This document shows, one piece after another, positions 8,904 through 17,629 of a stretch of DNA of 64,000 bases (positions are counted from its first letter, which is position 1; every line of letters starts with the position of its first letter). The DNA comes from Nocardiopsis sp. CNT312 (lineage in GTDB: Bacteria; Actinomycetota; Actinomycetes; Streptosporangiales; Streptosporangiaceae). The position numbers and the translations under genes were made by a program. The notes under the pieces were generated by a model, which did not search any database, was not told where the DNA came from, and saw nothing but the letters and a program-made list of their open reading frames with translations. The stretch covers positions 85,807-149,806 of the forward strand of contig NZ_AZXF01000018.1 in NCBI RefSeq assembly GCF_000515115.1, given 5' to 3'.

Positions 8904-9574
8904 GAAGCCACCACCTTTGCACGAAGAAACACAACGGAATTGCGAAACCGCAGATCAGGAGATCTTGAAGTACACCGCAGACAACAGGCGGAGTCCCCTG
9001 AAGCAAAACACCGGAACATCAGGAGATTAAACAACTAACGAAAGAAGGGGAACGGATCATGCACCCGGACCCTCCCCCCGAGCGAAAAACCCCGAAAACA
9101 GAACCGACGAAAATAAACCGCCGATGCGGCCGGACTGCCGACCCGGTTCGAAGACTAGACCCGACCCGGGATCGATTCAATAGAGCCGCCGAAAGTTGAT
9201 GCCCGAATGAACAGAGCGCACCCGTGATTCTCCAGTGAACCGTGAGACAGCAAAGACCTTCGATGGAAAATGAAAGCGAATCTCCCACCAAAAACCGGTC
9301 AGACGTGATTATCTCTAACCGATCAGACGTTTTGTATCATCCACAACTGATTCCATTGCTGACCGACCCGAAGCATGACGGCGTTCGGCGTCGGCCACCG
9401 CGCCGCCTCGTCCAGACAGAGGGCGTGCGGCACCGGCGTGCACTCCCCTCAGACTGCTTTCGCTGGGTGGCGGGAGCACGGGCAGAGGTGTCTGCGGGCC
9501 CCGGGGCCGCGGTCGGCGCTGACGCGCCCCGGGCCTTCCGGTCCGTCACCGGATCACGCGCGGCCTCCCCGCAC
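8904..9574. other. lower-GC intergenic region
   Basis: About 670 bases separate the M60-like gene from the PfpI gene. G+C is visibly lower than in neighbouring genes. A short frame from ATG 9263 has atypical codon use and no ribosome site, so I do not call it. A 14-base direct repeat is listed separately. Confidence 0.5.
9293..9330. repeat. 14-bp direct repeat, 24-bp period
   Basis: AACCGGTCAGACGT (9293-9306) and AACCGATCAGACGT (9317-9330) match at 13 of 14 positions with a 24-base spacing. The pair could be a regulator binding site, but no promoter or target gene is evident. Confidence 0.45.
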
Positions 9575-10120
9575 CTAAGCGTGCTCGATCTCCGCCACGA
9601 TCCGCTCGCAGAAGGCGAGCAGGTCCCCGGGGTCGCGGCTGGTGGTCACCCCGCGGTCGGTGACGACCTCCTCGTCCACGACCACGGCCCCGGCGTTGCG
9701 CAGGTCGGTGCGCAGACTCGGGTAGGACGTCACCGTGCGCCCCTCGGCCACCCCGGCCTCCAGCAGGGCCCACGGCCCGTGGCAGATCGCGGCGATCGGC
9801 TTACCCCCGTCCGCGAACCCGCGCACGAAACGCATCGCGTCGCCGTCCCTGCGCAGGTGGTCGGGGCTGACGGTCCCGCCCGGCACCACCAGGGCGTCGA
9901 AGTCGTCCGCTCCCGCCTCCGAGACCCGCCGGTCCACTGTGAAGCGGTCGGCGGGCTCGATGTCGCCGTTCATCGCCTGGATGGTCCCTTCGCGCAGCGA
10001 GACCAGCTCCGTCCGTGCGCCCCTCTCCTCCAGAGCCCTCCTCGGCTCGACGAGTTCGACCTGTTCCACTCCGTCCGCCGCCAGGATCGCGACCCGGCGG
10101 CCCGTGAGCACGGCAGCCAT
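9575..10120 (-). CDS. DJ-1/PfpI-family (type 1 glutamine amidotransferase-like) protein
   Basis: This 181-residue protein belongs to the DJ-1/PfpI superfamily, whose members act as chaperone, deglycase or protease-like stress proteins. The nucleophile elbow AICHGPWALLEAG carries the catalytic Cys followed by His, as in PfpI and YhbO. The N terminus has the typical strand RRVAILAADGVEQVEL with a conserved Glu, and DALVVPGGTVSPD is the usual second strand. I chose ATG 10120 because GGGAGG lies just upstream; the open frame extends 21 codons further without a better site. It stands alone, next to a decayed region. Its exact activity cannot be decided from sequence. Confidence 0.85.
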   Translation of the reverse strand: MAAVLTGRRVAILAADGVEQVELVEPRRALEERGARTELVSLREGTIQAMNGDIEPADRFTVDRRVSEAGADDFDALVVPGGTVSPDHLRRDGDAMRFVRGFADGGKPIAAICHGPWALLEAGVAEGRTVTSYPSLRTDLRNAGAVVVDEEVVTDRGVTTSRDPGDLLAFCERIVAEIEHA

Positions 10121-10299
10121 GACCTCCCCCTCGTCTCCACTCGCGGACACCGCGGCGGACGCCGCACAGGAAGCCCTACCCACCTCCCGGTCTCCCCCAC
10201 CCGGTGGACACGCTCCCCCTGGGAAACACGAACTTTGCCCACGCCCCTCCGCGGAGGACGGTCGGACCGGGAACCGTGGTCCGGGGGCGTCTCCATGAA

Positions 10300-10455
10300 G
10301 TTGTCAAGCCGCCCGTGGGGCCGGTGGAGCCGAGGGGGAACACCCGCCCGTCCCGCAGCAGCGCCCACACCACGCTCACCCGACGCCCTGCCAGAGCGAT
10401 CACCGCCTGGACACACTTGAGCGCCCCGGCCCGTTCGCGGTGGGCGACGACGCGG
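10300..10455 (-). pseudogene. C-terminal remnant of an IS110-type transposase
   Basis: The minus strand encodes a segment with CVQAVIALAGRRVSVVWALL followed by RDGRVF. This matches the conserved C terminus of IS110/IS116 transposases (HxxAVxALARRRxxVLxAMLRDG). The rest of the transposase, including the DEDD catalytic region, is absent. A GGCTTGACAACTTC stretch follows, resembling IS110-type ends. It is a truncated relic of a mobile element. Confidence 0.6.
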
Positions 10456-10475
10456 ACGTACTCCGGGCTCAGGCC

Positions 10476-10830
10476 TTACTGGGTCCACGCCGAGCGGGGC
10501 TCACCGGCCCACCCGGCGTCGCCGGGTACGGCATCCTCGGCGGACAGCAGTTCCTTCGCCGAGAGGACGCCGCTGCTGCGGAGCACCGTCTGCTGGAGTC
10601 ACTGCTGGGCCTCCAGCGCGGCGACGCGCTCCTCGAAGGAGCCCGCCTCCAGCCAGCGGGCCGGGTCCGGGGCGGCGCGAAACGTCCGCGGACTGCCCCG
10701 TTCGCAGGCCGCGGGCGACGAGGGCACGGGCGATCCGGTCGGTGCACTCGTCCGGTTCCCCGTACGTCAGGCTCCCCACACCGTCGGCGATCGCCTCCGC
10801 GGTGACGGCGCCGGTGGTCCGGACGTGTCC
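10476..10830 (-). pseudogene. degraded adenylation-domain (AMP-binding) fragment
   Basis: Around 10680-10830 the minus strand reads GSLTYGEPDECTDRIARAL then VARGLRTG. This matches the N-terminal LTYxELdxxaxrlAraLxxxGv motif of NRPS adenylation domains and acyl-CoA synthetases. The reading then continues only after a frame change, into a coding-like stretch (FEERVAALEAQQ, stop, LSAKELLSAED). No A3-A10 motifs remain, so this is a decayed piece rather than a gene. Confidence 0.5.
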
Positions 10831-10884
10831 GTCGGCAGCATTGCCCCTGCTTCCTCCCGGATCTGTTCGGCTTCGCTCATCCGG

Positions 10885-13197
10885 TCAGCTCTGCTCCTTG
10901 GCCAGATACCGTCCGGTCAGGCTGTCCTGGTCGGCGGCCAGATCCTCCGGCCGTCCGGTGAAGACGACGCTGCCGCCGTCATGGCCCGCCCCCGGGCCGA
11001 GGTCGACCACCCAGTCGGCGAGCCGCACGACGTCGAGGTCGTGTTCGATGACGATCACCGTGTTGCCCGCGTCGATGATCCGGTGGAAGAGGGCGACCAG
11101 GTTGCGTACGTCGGCCATGTGCAGTCCGGAGGTCGGTTCGTCGAAGACGAAGATCCGCCCGTTGTCGGTGAGCCGACTCGCAAGCTTCACACGCTGCCGC
11201 TCGCCGCCGGAGAGTTCGGACAGCGACCGGCCGAGGGTCAGGTAGCCCAGCCCCACGTCCACGAAGGCGTTCAGCCGCTCCCTGACCACACCGCCGATCT
11301 GCTCGACGGCCTCCTCCACGGTCGTCTCCAGCAGCTCGGTGACCGTGCGGCCGTACAACCGGTACTGCAACGCGTCGGGGTGGTAGCGGCTGCCCCCGCA
11401 CGTTTCGCACGTGACCGTGACGGGGTCGAGGTAGGCCATGTCACTGGTCACGGTGCCACGCCCCCTGCAGGTCGGGCAGGCCCCCTCGGCGTTGAAGCTG
11501 AACAGTCCGGGTTTGACCCGGTGCACGCGCGCGAATTCGCGGCGGATGTGGTCCCAGACCTTGGCGTAGGTCGCGGGGGTCGAGCGGGGGTTGATGCCGA
11601 CCGCGCTCTGGTCGATGACGACGACGCCGGGGTGCTGCCGGGGCAGCACCTGCGTGGTCAGCGAGCTCTTCCCCGACCCTGCGACCCCGGTCACGGCGGT
11701 GAGGACACCGAGGGGGAAGTCGACATCGACGTCGCGCAGGTTGTGCAGACGGGCCGACCGGACCGGAAGGTGGGAGTCGAAGCGGCGCGCCCTGGACGGC
11801 GGGAGCTGCTCGCGCAGCCCTCTGCCTGTGGCGGTGCCGCTCGCAGCGAGTTCGGTCGGCGTTCCCTCGAACACCACCGATCCGCCGTGTTTGCCCGCGC
11901 CGGGACCGATGTCGATCACGTGGTCGGCGGCTTCGATGACCGCGCGGTTGTGCTCAACCACGAGGACGATGTTGCCCTTGTCCCGCAACTGGTACAGCAG
12001 CGCGACCAGCCGTTCGACATCACGCGGGTGCAGGCCGGTGGTGGGTTCGTCGAACACGTAGGTCATGCCGGTCAGACTCGACCCGAGGTGGCGTACGGTC
12101 TTGAGCCGCTGCCCCTCGCCGCCGCTGAGGGTGAGGGAGGAGCGGTCGAGGGAGAGGTAACCGAGCCCGACCGTCTCCATGCGCCGCAGCGCGGCGATCG
12201 GGGGCGCCAGAAGTGAGGCGTCGCCGATCGCGGCTTCCATCGCGACGAGCGTGTCCAGCAGTTCGGTCACCTGCATCGCCGACAGGTCGGCGATGTTGTG
12301 TCCGTCGATGCGTGAGTCAAGGACCGCCGGGGAGAGCCGTGTGCCCCCGCAGGCGGAGCAGACCGCCATGTCGACGACCTTCTCGACGTGCTTGCGCTCC
12401 TTGGCCTTGAGCGAGTCCAGGCCGGGCTTGATGAACCGCCGTGTGAACCGGTCCACTAGCCCCTCGTAGTCGTTCACCGCGACGTTGCCGAGGTCGTCGA
12501 GCCGATCGGTCCGGAAACCGCCGCCGTGCAGCAGCAGCTCCAGTTTCTCCTCTGAGTACTCCTCCAGCGGGAGGTCGGCGTCGAACAATGGCTCGCCGAG
12601 GCGGGGACTGGGCTGCTCGACGTGGAAGTGGGCGGTCGCGTAGCGCTTCCAGTAGTTCGTGCCGACCGCGAAGTTGGGGTGCCGGATCGCTCCCCCGTTC
12701 AGTGACTTGGACCGGTCCAGCAGCCGGTCGATGTCCAGGCTCATCACCTGGCCGAGCCCCTCGCACTCGGGGCACATTCCCTCCGGTGCGTTGAACGAGT
12801 AGGCGGTCGACTCGCCCGCGCTCGGACTTCCGTGCCGGGAGAACAGGACACGCAGCATCGGCTGAACCTCGGTGAGGGTGCCGACCGTGGAGCGCGCGTT
12901 GCGGCCCAGGGCGCGCTGATCGACGACGATGGCCGGTGCGAGGTTCTCGATGTATTCGAAATCAGGGCGCTCGAACTTCGGCAACCGGTTCCGAATGAAA
13001 AGCGGGAAGACCTCGTTGAGCTGCCTCTGTGATTCTTTGGCGATCGTCTCGAAGACCAGTGACGACTTTCCCGATCCGGATACTCCGGTGACCACTGTCA
13101 GCGCCGGTGAGGGAACACTCACGGTGACACCGTTCAGGTTGTTGGCACGGGCACCGTGGACAACGAGTGACGGCCTCGCACTGTTCACCGTTTCCAA
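10885..13197 (-). CDS. drrC: UvrA-like ATPase of the DrrC drug-resistance type
   Basis: This 770-residue protein has the double ABC architecture of UvrA: Walker A GVSGSGKSS at residues 38-46 and a second GVAGSGKSS in the C-terminal half, with signatures LSGGEGQR and LSGGERQR. Zinc-binding CxxC pairs (CPECEGLG, CSACGG, CPTCRGRG, CETCGG) are conserved. It is about 180 residues shorter than true UvrA (about 950), lacking much of the UvrB-interaction and insertion regions. DrrC of the daunorubicin producer is about the same length. These proteins bind DNA and protect against intercalating or damaging drugs. It sits between decayed biosynthesis genes and a C-nucleoside cluster, so it may be a self-resistance gene. 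The drrC name is by family only. Confidence 0.82.
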   Translation of the reverse strand: METVNSARPSLVVHGARANNLNGVTVSVPSPALTVVTGVSGSGKSSLVFETIAKESQRQLNEVFPLFIRNRLPKFERPDFEYIENLAPAIVVDQRALGRNARSTVGTLTEVQPMLRVLFSRHGSPSAGESTAYSFNAPEGMCPECEGLGQVMSLDIDRLLDRSKSLNGGAIRHPNFAVGTNYWKRYATAHFHVEQPSPRLGEPLFDADLPLEEYSEEKLELLLHGGGFRTDRLDDLGNVAVNDYEGLVDRFTRRFIKPGLDSLKAKERKHVEKVVDMAVCSACGGTRLSPAVLDSRIDGHNIADLSAMQVTELLDTLVAMEAAIGDASLLAPPIAALRRMETVGLGYLSLDRSSLTLSGGEGQRLKTVRHLGSSLTGMTYVFDEPTTGLHPRDVERLVALLYQLRDKGNIVLVVEHNRAVIEAADHVIDIGPGAGKHGGSVVFEGTPTELAASGTATGRGLREQLPPSRARRFDSHLPVRSARLHNLRDVDVDFPLGVLTAVTGVAGSGKSSLTTQVLPRQHPGVVVIDQSAVGINPRSTPATYAKVWDHIRREFARVHRVKPGLFSFNAEGACPTCRGRGTVTSDMAYLDPVTVTCETCGGSRYHPDALQYRLYGRTVTELLETTVEEAVEQIGGVVRERLNAFVDVGLGYLTLGRSLSELSGGERQRVKLASRLTDNGRIFVFDEPTSGLHMADVRNLVALFHRIIDAGNTVIVIEHDLDVVRLADWVVDLGPGAGHDGGSVVFTGRPEDLAADQDSLTGRYLAKEQS

Positions 13198-13285
13198 CCT
13201 TCTTCCATGGATTCTGCTTGTTCGTTTACGGGCCCGGCGGCCCTCACAGTTCCGGTGGCTCCGGGCAGGGCTGTCACGGCACGGA

Positions 13286-13831
13286 TCACGTCCCGCCGCC
13301 CCCGAAGCGTCCTCCTCGCGTCAAGAGGCTGGCCGAGAAACGGCTCAGCGGAAGGTCGAAGACATCGCCGACCCGGGCGAACCAGTCAGCGCTGGCCCTG
13401 CCGAGCCTCTGAAACCGCTCGACGGCCGGCCGACGGGTCTCCTCGTACCCGGAAAGCGCCTGGGTGAGACCGCTGGCGCTCCCCAGGATTTCCACTCAAA
13501 CCAAGGCATCTTCGAAAACCATGTGCACACCACCGCCGATCGAGTAATGAACCGTATGCATCGAGCCGCCGACCAGTGGAATGTTACTGCGGGGCCATGG
13601 TCGTGTCGTCCGTTTTCGGAATCTCCGCCAGGTGGAGTTGTCCCGCAGCGGATCAGGGTGTACAGGAAGACCGAAAAGAGCTGTAAGGCCGGTCGGCGTG
13701 AGCACCGTCCGGCCTTCGACGAGAAAAGTGCTGGCACTGCCGCTGAATGGATACGCGTGCGCCATGTAACAGTCGTCGGCCGTCGATTCGGCCAGGAAGG
13801 TCAGTGGACCGGGGGCCTGGTCGCCTCCGGC
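13286..13831 (-). pseudogene. FAD-dependent aromatic monooxygenase remnant (salicylyl-CoA/anthraniloyl-CoA hydroxylase type)
   Basis: Read on the minus strand, the conserved C-terminal half of an FAD hydroxylase is visible: MAHAYPFSGSASTFLVE, then DNSTWRRF, then HTVHYSIGGG with FEDAL. These match the HAHAY..STFIVE and AHTxHFSIGSGxxLAMEDA motifs of salicylyl-CoA 5-hydroxylase-like enzymes. An in-frame TGA at 13496-13498 interrupts it, after which the homologous YEETRRPAVERFQ and LLTRGGR continue in the same frame. The FAD-binding N terminus is missing upstream. The normally conserved GDAAH is replaced by GGSMH. The gene is dead. Confidence 0.75.
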
Positions 13832-13904
13832 GTGTGCGTACCCCGTCAGCGGTCAGGAGCCTTTGCGGACGGCTGCCTCTGGTGACCGCCGCGGCACAGG
13901 AGGA

Positions 13905-14125
13905 CGCCCCGGGTGCGGGTCTGCTCGCTGTCACGGGCGTCGTCCAGCAGGAACAGGATGCGCCTACCGGCCAGGAGGCTGTGGTAGAGGCCGTACTCGG
14001 CCTCGGCACCGGCCGGTTTCGCGTGAAGCACCGGCGCGGCCAAGAGAGTGCGCAATTTCGACGGCCCCGGTGCGGCGACGAAGGGGGAAGGGACACGCAC
14101 AGGACCGAGAAGGCCGAAAACAGAC
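13905..14125 (-). pseudogene. SARP/NB-ARC (AfsR-like) regulator remnant
   Basis: The minus strand reads FGLLGPVRV, then SKLRTLLAAPVLHA, which matches the N-terminal start of SARP DNA-binding domains (fxLLGPvxv...kxRaLLAxLLLhan). It then jumps to LYHSLLAGRRILFLLDDARD, which matches the kinase-2 (Walker B) region of the NB-ARC ATPase of AfsR-like proteins. More than 200 residues normally separate these. An internal deletion has fused the two ends, and the remainder is lost. Confidence 0.65.
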
Positions 14126-14383
14126 CCACAAGACCTTCCCAAGGAACCAGATCCCGGATCTGATCCCCTCATCCCGCTGCCTGATTTCCGTGAAATCCCT
14201 CTCAGTAAGTGGCCACCGCACCATGTACACGCGAACAGAACGGGTTTCGGGAACGGCCCCCCGGCCCGGAGCCCGGGACCTGGCGGCCCCCGATCCTGTA
14301 CCGCACTGGGTCGGGCCGAGGTGCGTATCGCGCGACAACGCGGCCCGGTGCGAATTTACTGCGGCACGGTCGCCGATCGGGGG

Positions 14384-14668
14384 TCAGAAGGGGTCAATGG
14401 GCCTCATGGTAATATCGTCCAACACGACCCACGACCCCAGCTGCGGTATCCCACGGGCGACACTCCCCCACAGGCGCAGAACGGCCCCCGTCGCACCGTC
14501 CCCGATATCCTCGTGGAGGAAGAAAACGAGTTCCGCCCGTTCGGAGCACATTTCGACGTAGAGGTGCTCCAGCATGTCCTCTGGAACGGAGCGTGCGTAC
14601 ACCGCCTCCTTGACCCTCCGCGGAGGAAACGGATCGTGAACGAGCAATCGCAGGCACACGATTCTCAT
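14384..14668 (-). CDS. small hypothetical protein
   Basis: A 94-residue frame starts at ATG 14668 and ends at 14384. The protein is compact and mixed alpha/beta by appearance (MRIVCLRLLVHDPFPP, then a Glu/Leu-rich helix around VPEDMLEHLYVEMC, then VLRLWG and GSWVVLDD). There are no membrane helices or known catalytic motifs. G+C is somewhat lower than for neighbours. It lies upstream of, and divergent from, the LuxR-type regulator gene, so it could share its promoter region. I do not recognise the family. Confidence 0.5.
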   Translation of the reverse strand: MRIVCLRLLVHDPFPPRRVKEAVYARSVPEDMLEHLYVEMCSERAELVFFLHEDIGDGATGAVLRLWGSVARGIPQLGSWVVLDDITMRPIDPF

Positions 14669-14894
14669 CGTATTCGCCCCCTGTTCATCAAGGCACTATT
14701 ACCCCACCTGGGAGATGTGGCGGGGTTGATTCTTACTCCGGACCGACCGTGAAGTCCTCTTGCCGGTAAGCCCAGTGGGCACCACAATTACGACGGGAGT
14801 TCCGAAGGCCGCGTCTTCGTACCGACGTGACGGTGTGTTCGCCGTGTCGCGCGGCTCAGGGGACAGGCGGGGAAGAACCAGCTGAAGGAGGGCC

Positions 14895-15923
14895 GTGCTC
14901 GGATCGATCGGAATCGGTCAAGACGCGGTGAGTGTCTATCGCGCGATGTTCGCCGAACCCCGCGCCGGTGTGAGCGACCTCGGGCACCTCTTGGGCTGGC
15001 CCGTGGAACGCGTGCGGGCGGCGCTCGACGAGCTGGCCCGGTTGTCCCTGGTCCGGCGTTCGTGGGAACAGCCCGAGAAACTGGTCCTGGTACGGCCCGA
15101 ATTCGGACTGCAATCGCTGCTGTGGCAGCAGGAGGCCGACCTGCTGGAACGGCAGCAGCAGCTGGCCAACGCACGCTCGGCCATCACCCGGCTGATCTCC
15201 GAGTTCGAGGAGAGCCACCGCATCCGCATCGCCATGGACATCGAGCAGCTCCACGGAATCGACGCGATCAGGCTGCGGATCGAGGAGTTCGCGCACGAAT
15301 GCCGCCACTCGGTCTGGACGTTCGCGGACGGAGGCGCGCAGACGCAGGACAACCTGGAGGCGAGCCTTCCCCTGGACCGCATGCTGCTCGAACGAGGGAT
15401 CGAACTGCGCGACATCTACCTCGACAGCGTGATGAACGACGCTAAGACGCTCCGGCACATCCTGCGTCTGGCCGACCTCGGCGCCCGGATCCGCACGGTA
15501 CCGACCCTGCCCACCAGGATGGTCCTCTTCGACCGCACCATCGCCCTGATCCCCACCGACCCCGACGACTCCGCCGCGAGTGCCCTGGTCCTGCGCGGTT
15601 CCGGCGCCGTCACGGCCCTGCTGTCCCTGTACGAGTACGTGTGGGGCGAGGCCAGTCCGCTGGGATCCCGTGCCCCACGTGGCCGCCACGGCCTGAGCGC
15701 GCAGGAGCAGGCGGTGGTCAACCTGTTGGCGGAGGGCAGCACCGACGAGACCATCGCCCGCAGGCTCGGGGTGTCGGTGCGCACGGCGCGGCGGATCACC
15801 GCGGACCTCAGTCGACGGCTGGGCGCACGGAGCCGTTTCCAGGCCGGTGTACTCGCGACCGCTCTGGGCTGGATCGATACGTCCTCCCTCGACGGGGCCA
15901 CGGAGGGGGAGGACGTGATCTGA
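14895..15923 (+). CDS. LuxR-type regulator with TrmB-like N terminus
   Basis: This 342-residue transcription factor is likely the pathway regulator of the following cluster. The C terminus (about residues 270-330) is a LuxR/GerE helix-turn-helix (LSAQEQAVVNLLAEGSTDE, then LGVSVRTARRITADL). The N terminus (residues 1-60) resembles a TrmB/winged-helix segment (VSDLGHLLGWPVERVRAALDEL), followed by a possible coiled coil and a phospholipase-D-like sensor region. This two-HTH layout recurs in actinobacterial orphan regulators without a response-regulator domain. GTG 14895 is preceded by AAGGAGG with good spacing. The ligand is unknown. Confidence 0.8.
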   Translation: MLGSIGIGQDAVSVYRAMFAEPRAGVSDLGHLLGWPVERVRAALDELARLSLVRRSWEQPEKLVLVRPEFGLQSLLWQQEADLLERQQQLANARSAITRLISEFEESHRIRIAMDIEQLHGIDAIRLRIEEFAHECRHSVWTFADGGAQTQDNLEASLPLDRMLLERGIELRDIYLDSVMNDAKTLRHILRLADLGARIRTVPTLPTRMVLFDRTIALIPTDPDDSAASALVLRGSGAVTALLSLYEYVWGEASPLGSRAPRGRHGLSAQEQAVVNLLAEGSTDETIARRLGVSVRTARRITADLSRRLGARSRFQAGVLATALGWIDTSSLDGATEGEDVI

Positions 15924-15948
15924 ACGCCGGATGGCCCCGCCGCGGGGT

Positions 15949-16770
15949 TCACTCGGCCGTGAGGGAGATGGGGACTTTCCGCCGAGCGCGGGGCCGCAGT
16001 CGACGGGCGGGGGACGCCGAACTCGCACCGAGCACCTCCTGGTGCAGACTCTGCAGTTCGTGCGAGGGCTCCAGACCGAGCTCCTCGACAAGGGCCAGCC
16101 GCAGCCACCGATAGGCCGTCAGAGCCTCATCACGGCGCCCTGCCCGGCTCAGCGCGCGGATGAGCTGGCAGTGGAACCACTCGTTCAGCGGATACTCCAT
16201 CACCAGGGCCCGCAGTTCGCCGATCGACTCCCGGTCACGTCCCAGCAAAGCCTGGGCCCGGATGCGCAGTTCCTGTGCATACAGCTTCTGTTCCTCCAAC
16301 CGGACCGTGTGGGGGCCGATCAGCGGCCCGCGGGGGACATGTGCCAGACACGGGCCGGACCACAGGTCCAGTGCCTCACCCAGGCGCTTGGAAGCCGCGT
16401 CGGGCCGCCCCTCCTCCAGGAGTCGACGCCCCTCGCCCAGCAGCCGTTGGAAGACCAGTGCGTCCAACTGTTCGGGGGCGATCCGCAACAGGTATCCCGA
16501 GGCGCGGGTGACCAGGAGCTCGGGGCCGGCCCCGGAGGGCTCCGCGCACTCGATGGCCTTGCGGAGCTGGTAGACGTAGGTCTGCACCGTCGTCACCGCG
16601 CTCTTCGGCGGCTCGTCGCACCACAGCTCCCTGACCAGGACGCTCATGGGCAGCGGACGGTTCGCGCGCAGAAGCAGCAGTGCCAGGACCTGGAGTACCT
16701 TCGGCGCCTTGGGGGTGCACGCGCGGTTCTCTCTCAGTACCTCCAGCGCACCGAGAATCGTGAAGTTCAC
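15949..16770 (-). CDS. SARP-family pathway activator
   Basis: This 273-residue protein is a short SARP (Streptomyces antibiotic regulatory protein). It has an OmpR-like winged helix (NFTILGALEVL ... PKVLQVLALLLLRANRPLP ... TVQTYVYQLRKAIE) over residues 1-95, then a BTAD tetratricopeptide-like domain with the usual ALDLWSGPCLAHVP and EYPLNEWFHCQLIRALSRAG. SARPs bind direct heptamer repeats and recruit RNA polymerase. GTG 16770 is chosen because it begins exactly at the domain start and GGGAGAG lies upstream; the open frame runs further without domain content. It is convergent with the LuxR-type gene and faces away from the biosynthetic operon, which it probably activates. Confidence 0.88.
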   Translation of the reverse strand: MNFTILGALEVLRENRACTPKAPKVLQVLALLLLRANRPLPMSVLVRELWCDEPPKSAVTTVQTYVYQLRKAIECAEPSGAGPELLVTRASGYLLRIAPEQLDALVFQRLLGEGRRLLEEGRPDAASKRLGEALDLWSGPCLAHVPRGPLIGPHTVRLEEQKLYAQELRIRAQALLGRDRESIGELRALVMEYPLNEWFHCQLIRALSRAGRRDEALTAYRWLRLALVEELGLEPSHELQSLHQEVLGASSASPARRLRPRARRKVPISLTAE

Positions 16771-16843
16771 CAAGTCAGCTCTCCCTATGACGGATGCACC
16801 GGAGACCGGCGCCGGTGCGCGTTGGCGGCGACGCCTCCCGGAC

Positions 16844-16993
16844 TCACTGCCATCCGGCACCGCCCCCGTGGTAGGCGGACGCCGCCCCGGCCACGGAGTC
16901 CGGGGCCGCCTGCGCGAGGGCCGGAGTACCGAACCCCATCGTGACGACGGCCGCGACAACCGCAACGCGGAAGAAATTTCTGATCCTGTCCAT
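16844..16993 (-). CDS. 49-residue putative secreted peptide
   Basis: ATG 16993 follows a GGAGAGAG ribosome site. The product starts with a basic MDRIRNFFR, a hydrophobic helix (VAVVAAVVTMGFG) and an Ala-x-Ala cleavage region (PALAQAAPD), then a short tail ending SAYHGGGAGWQ. This is a good Sec signal peptide with a mature part of only about 20 residues. It lies 73 bases upstream of the SARP gene on the same strand. It could be a signalling or precursor peptide, or a remnant of a longer exported protein. No modification enzymes specific to a RiPP are adjacent. Confidence 0.55.
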   Translation of the reverse strand: MDRIRNFFRVAVVAAVVTMGFGTPALAQAAPDSVAGAASAYHGGGAGWQ

Positions 16994-17559
16994 GACGCCG
17001 CTCTCTCCTGATACGTGCCGGGCGGGGCCTCGGCACACTGGGTTTTACATGTGTTTTTTGTGATTTCGCCAAGGGTGGATCGGGCATCAATTCTGTGCTC
17101 TCTGCCGACCACCCGATTTCAATGATCAACGCTCGGGAAGAGGATGTCAGCACGATCTCCTGGCATCCTCCTGCAATGGCACCAAGCTGCCAGAGCAGCA
17201 CCCCGGCCGTGCTTCCCTCTGCCGCCTCTGGCCGATCAGACTTCCCTGAAATGGGAAAACACTTCCCCGCCCGGGCCTACAGCGGCCCTTACGCCTTCCC
17301 CCGGCGCACCTGGTCGGCCGGTGACGCGTTCAAGGACCGCTTGAGCACCCGTCCGCACACGATCGGGGAACCATCCGGGGAAACGAGAATCCCCTGGTCA
17401 GGGATTCGATTCCCCACATACGTGGAACCGAGCTCCGAGAATTTTTTTCCGATGGCATTGCCAAGCCGTGGCGATAGTGCCTATGTTCTGCTGTGGACGG
17501 ACGAAAAAACTTCGTATCCGCCATTCGACTCAGGCAGAACACCGAACCCAGCACTGCAC
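16994..17559. other. divergent intergenic region between regulator side and biosynthetic operon
   Basis: No gene is seen. Runs such as TGTTTTTTGTG near 17049-17059 and lower G+C suggest promoters firing leftward for the small peptide/SARP genes and rightward for the biosynthetic operon. Confidence 0.5.
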
Positions 17560-17594
17560 TGAACAGACCGTTCAGCGCGTGAATCTGTGAACGC
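17560..17594 (+). promoter_or_regulatory. clustered TGAAC half-sites upstream of biosynthetic operon
   Basis: TGAAC (17560-17564) and its inverse GTTCA (17570-17574) form a short inverted repeat. TGAAT (17580) and TGAAC (17588-17592) follow as direct copies. The cluster ends about 36 bases before the first start codon of the operon. It could bind the SARP or LuxR-type regulator; this is inference from position only. Confidence 0.35.
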
Positions 17595-17629
17595 ATACCC
17601 CTGGACCCATAACCGAGGAGCCGATAACC

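Noticed and set aside
9263..9400. Short plus-strand frame with NRSDV repeated twice
   Set aside because: No ribosome site, low third-position GC and no homology recognised; the repeat is explained by the DNA direct repeat.
10885..13197. Possibility that the UvrA-like gene is the housekeeping uvrA
   Set aside because: At 770 residues it lacks large insert regions of UvrA (about 950) and stands without uvrB/uvrC; the DrrC type fits better.
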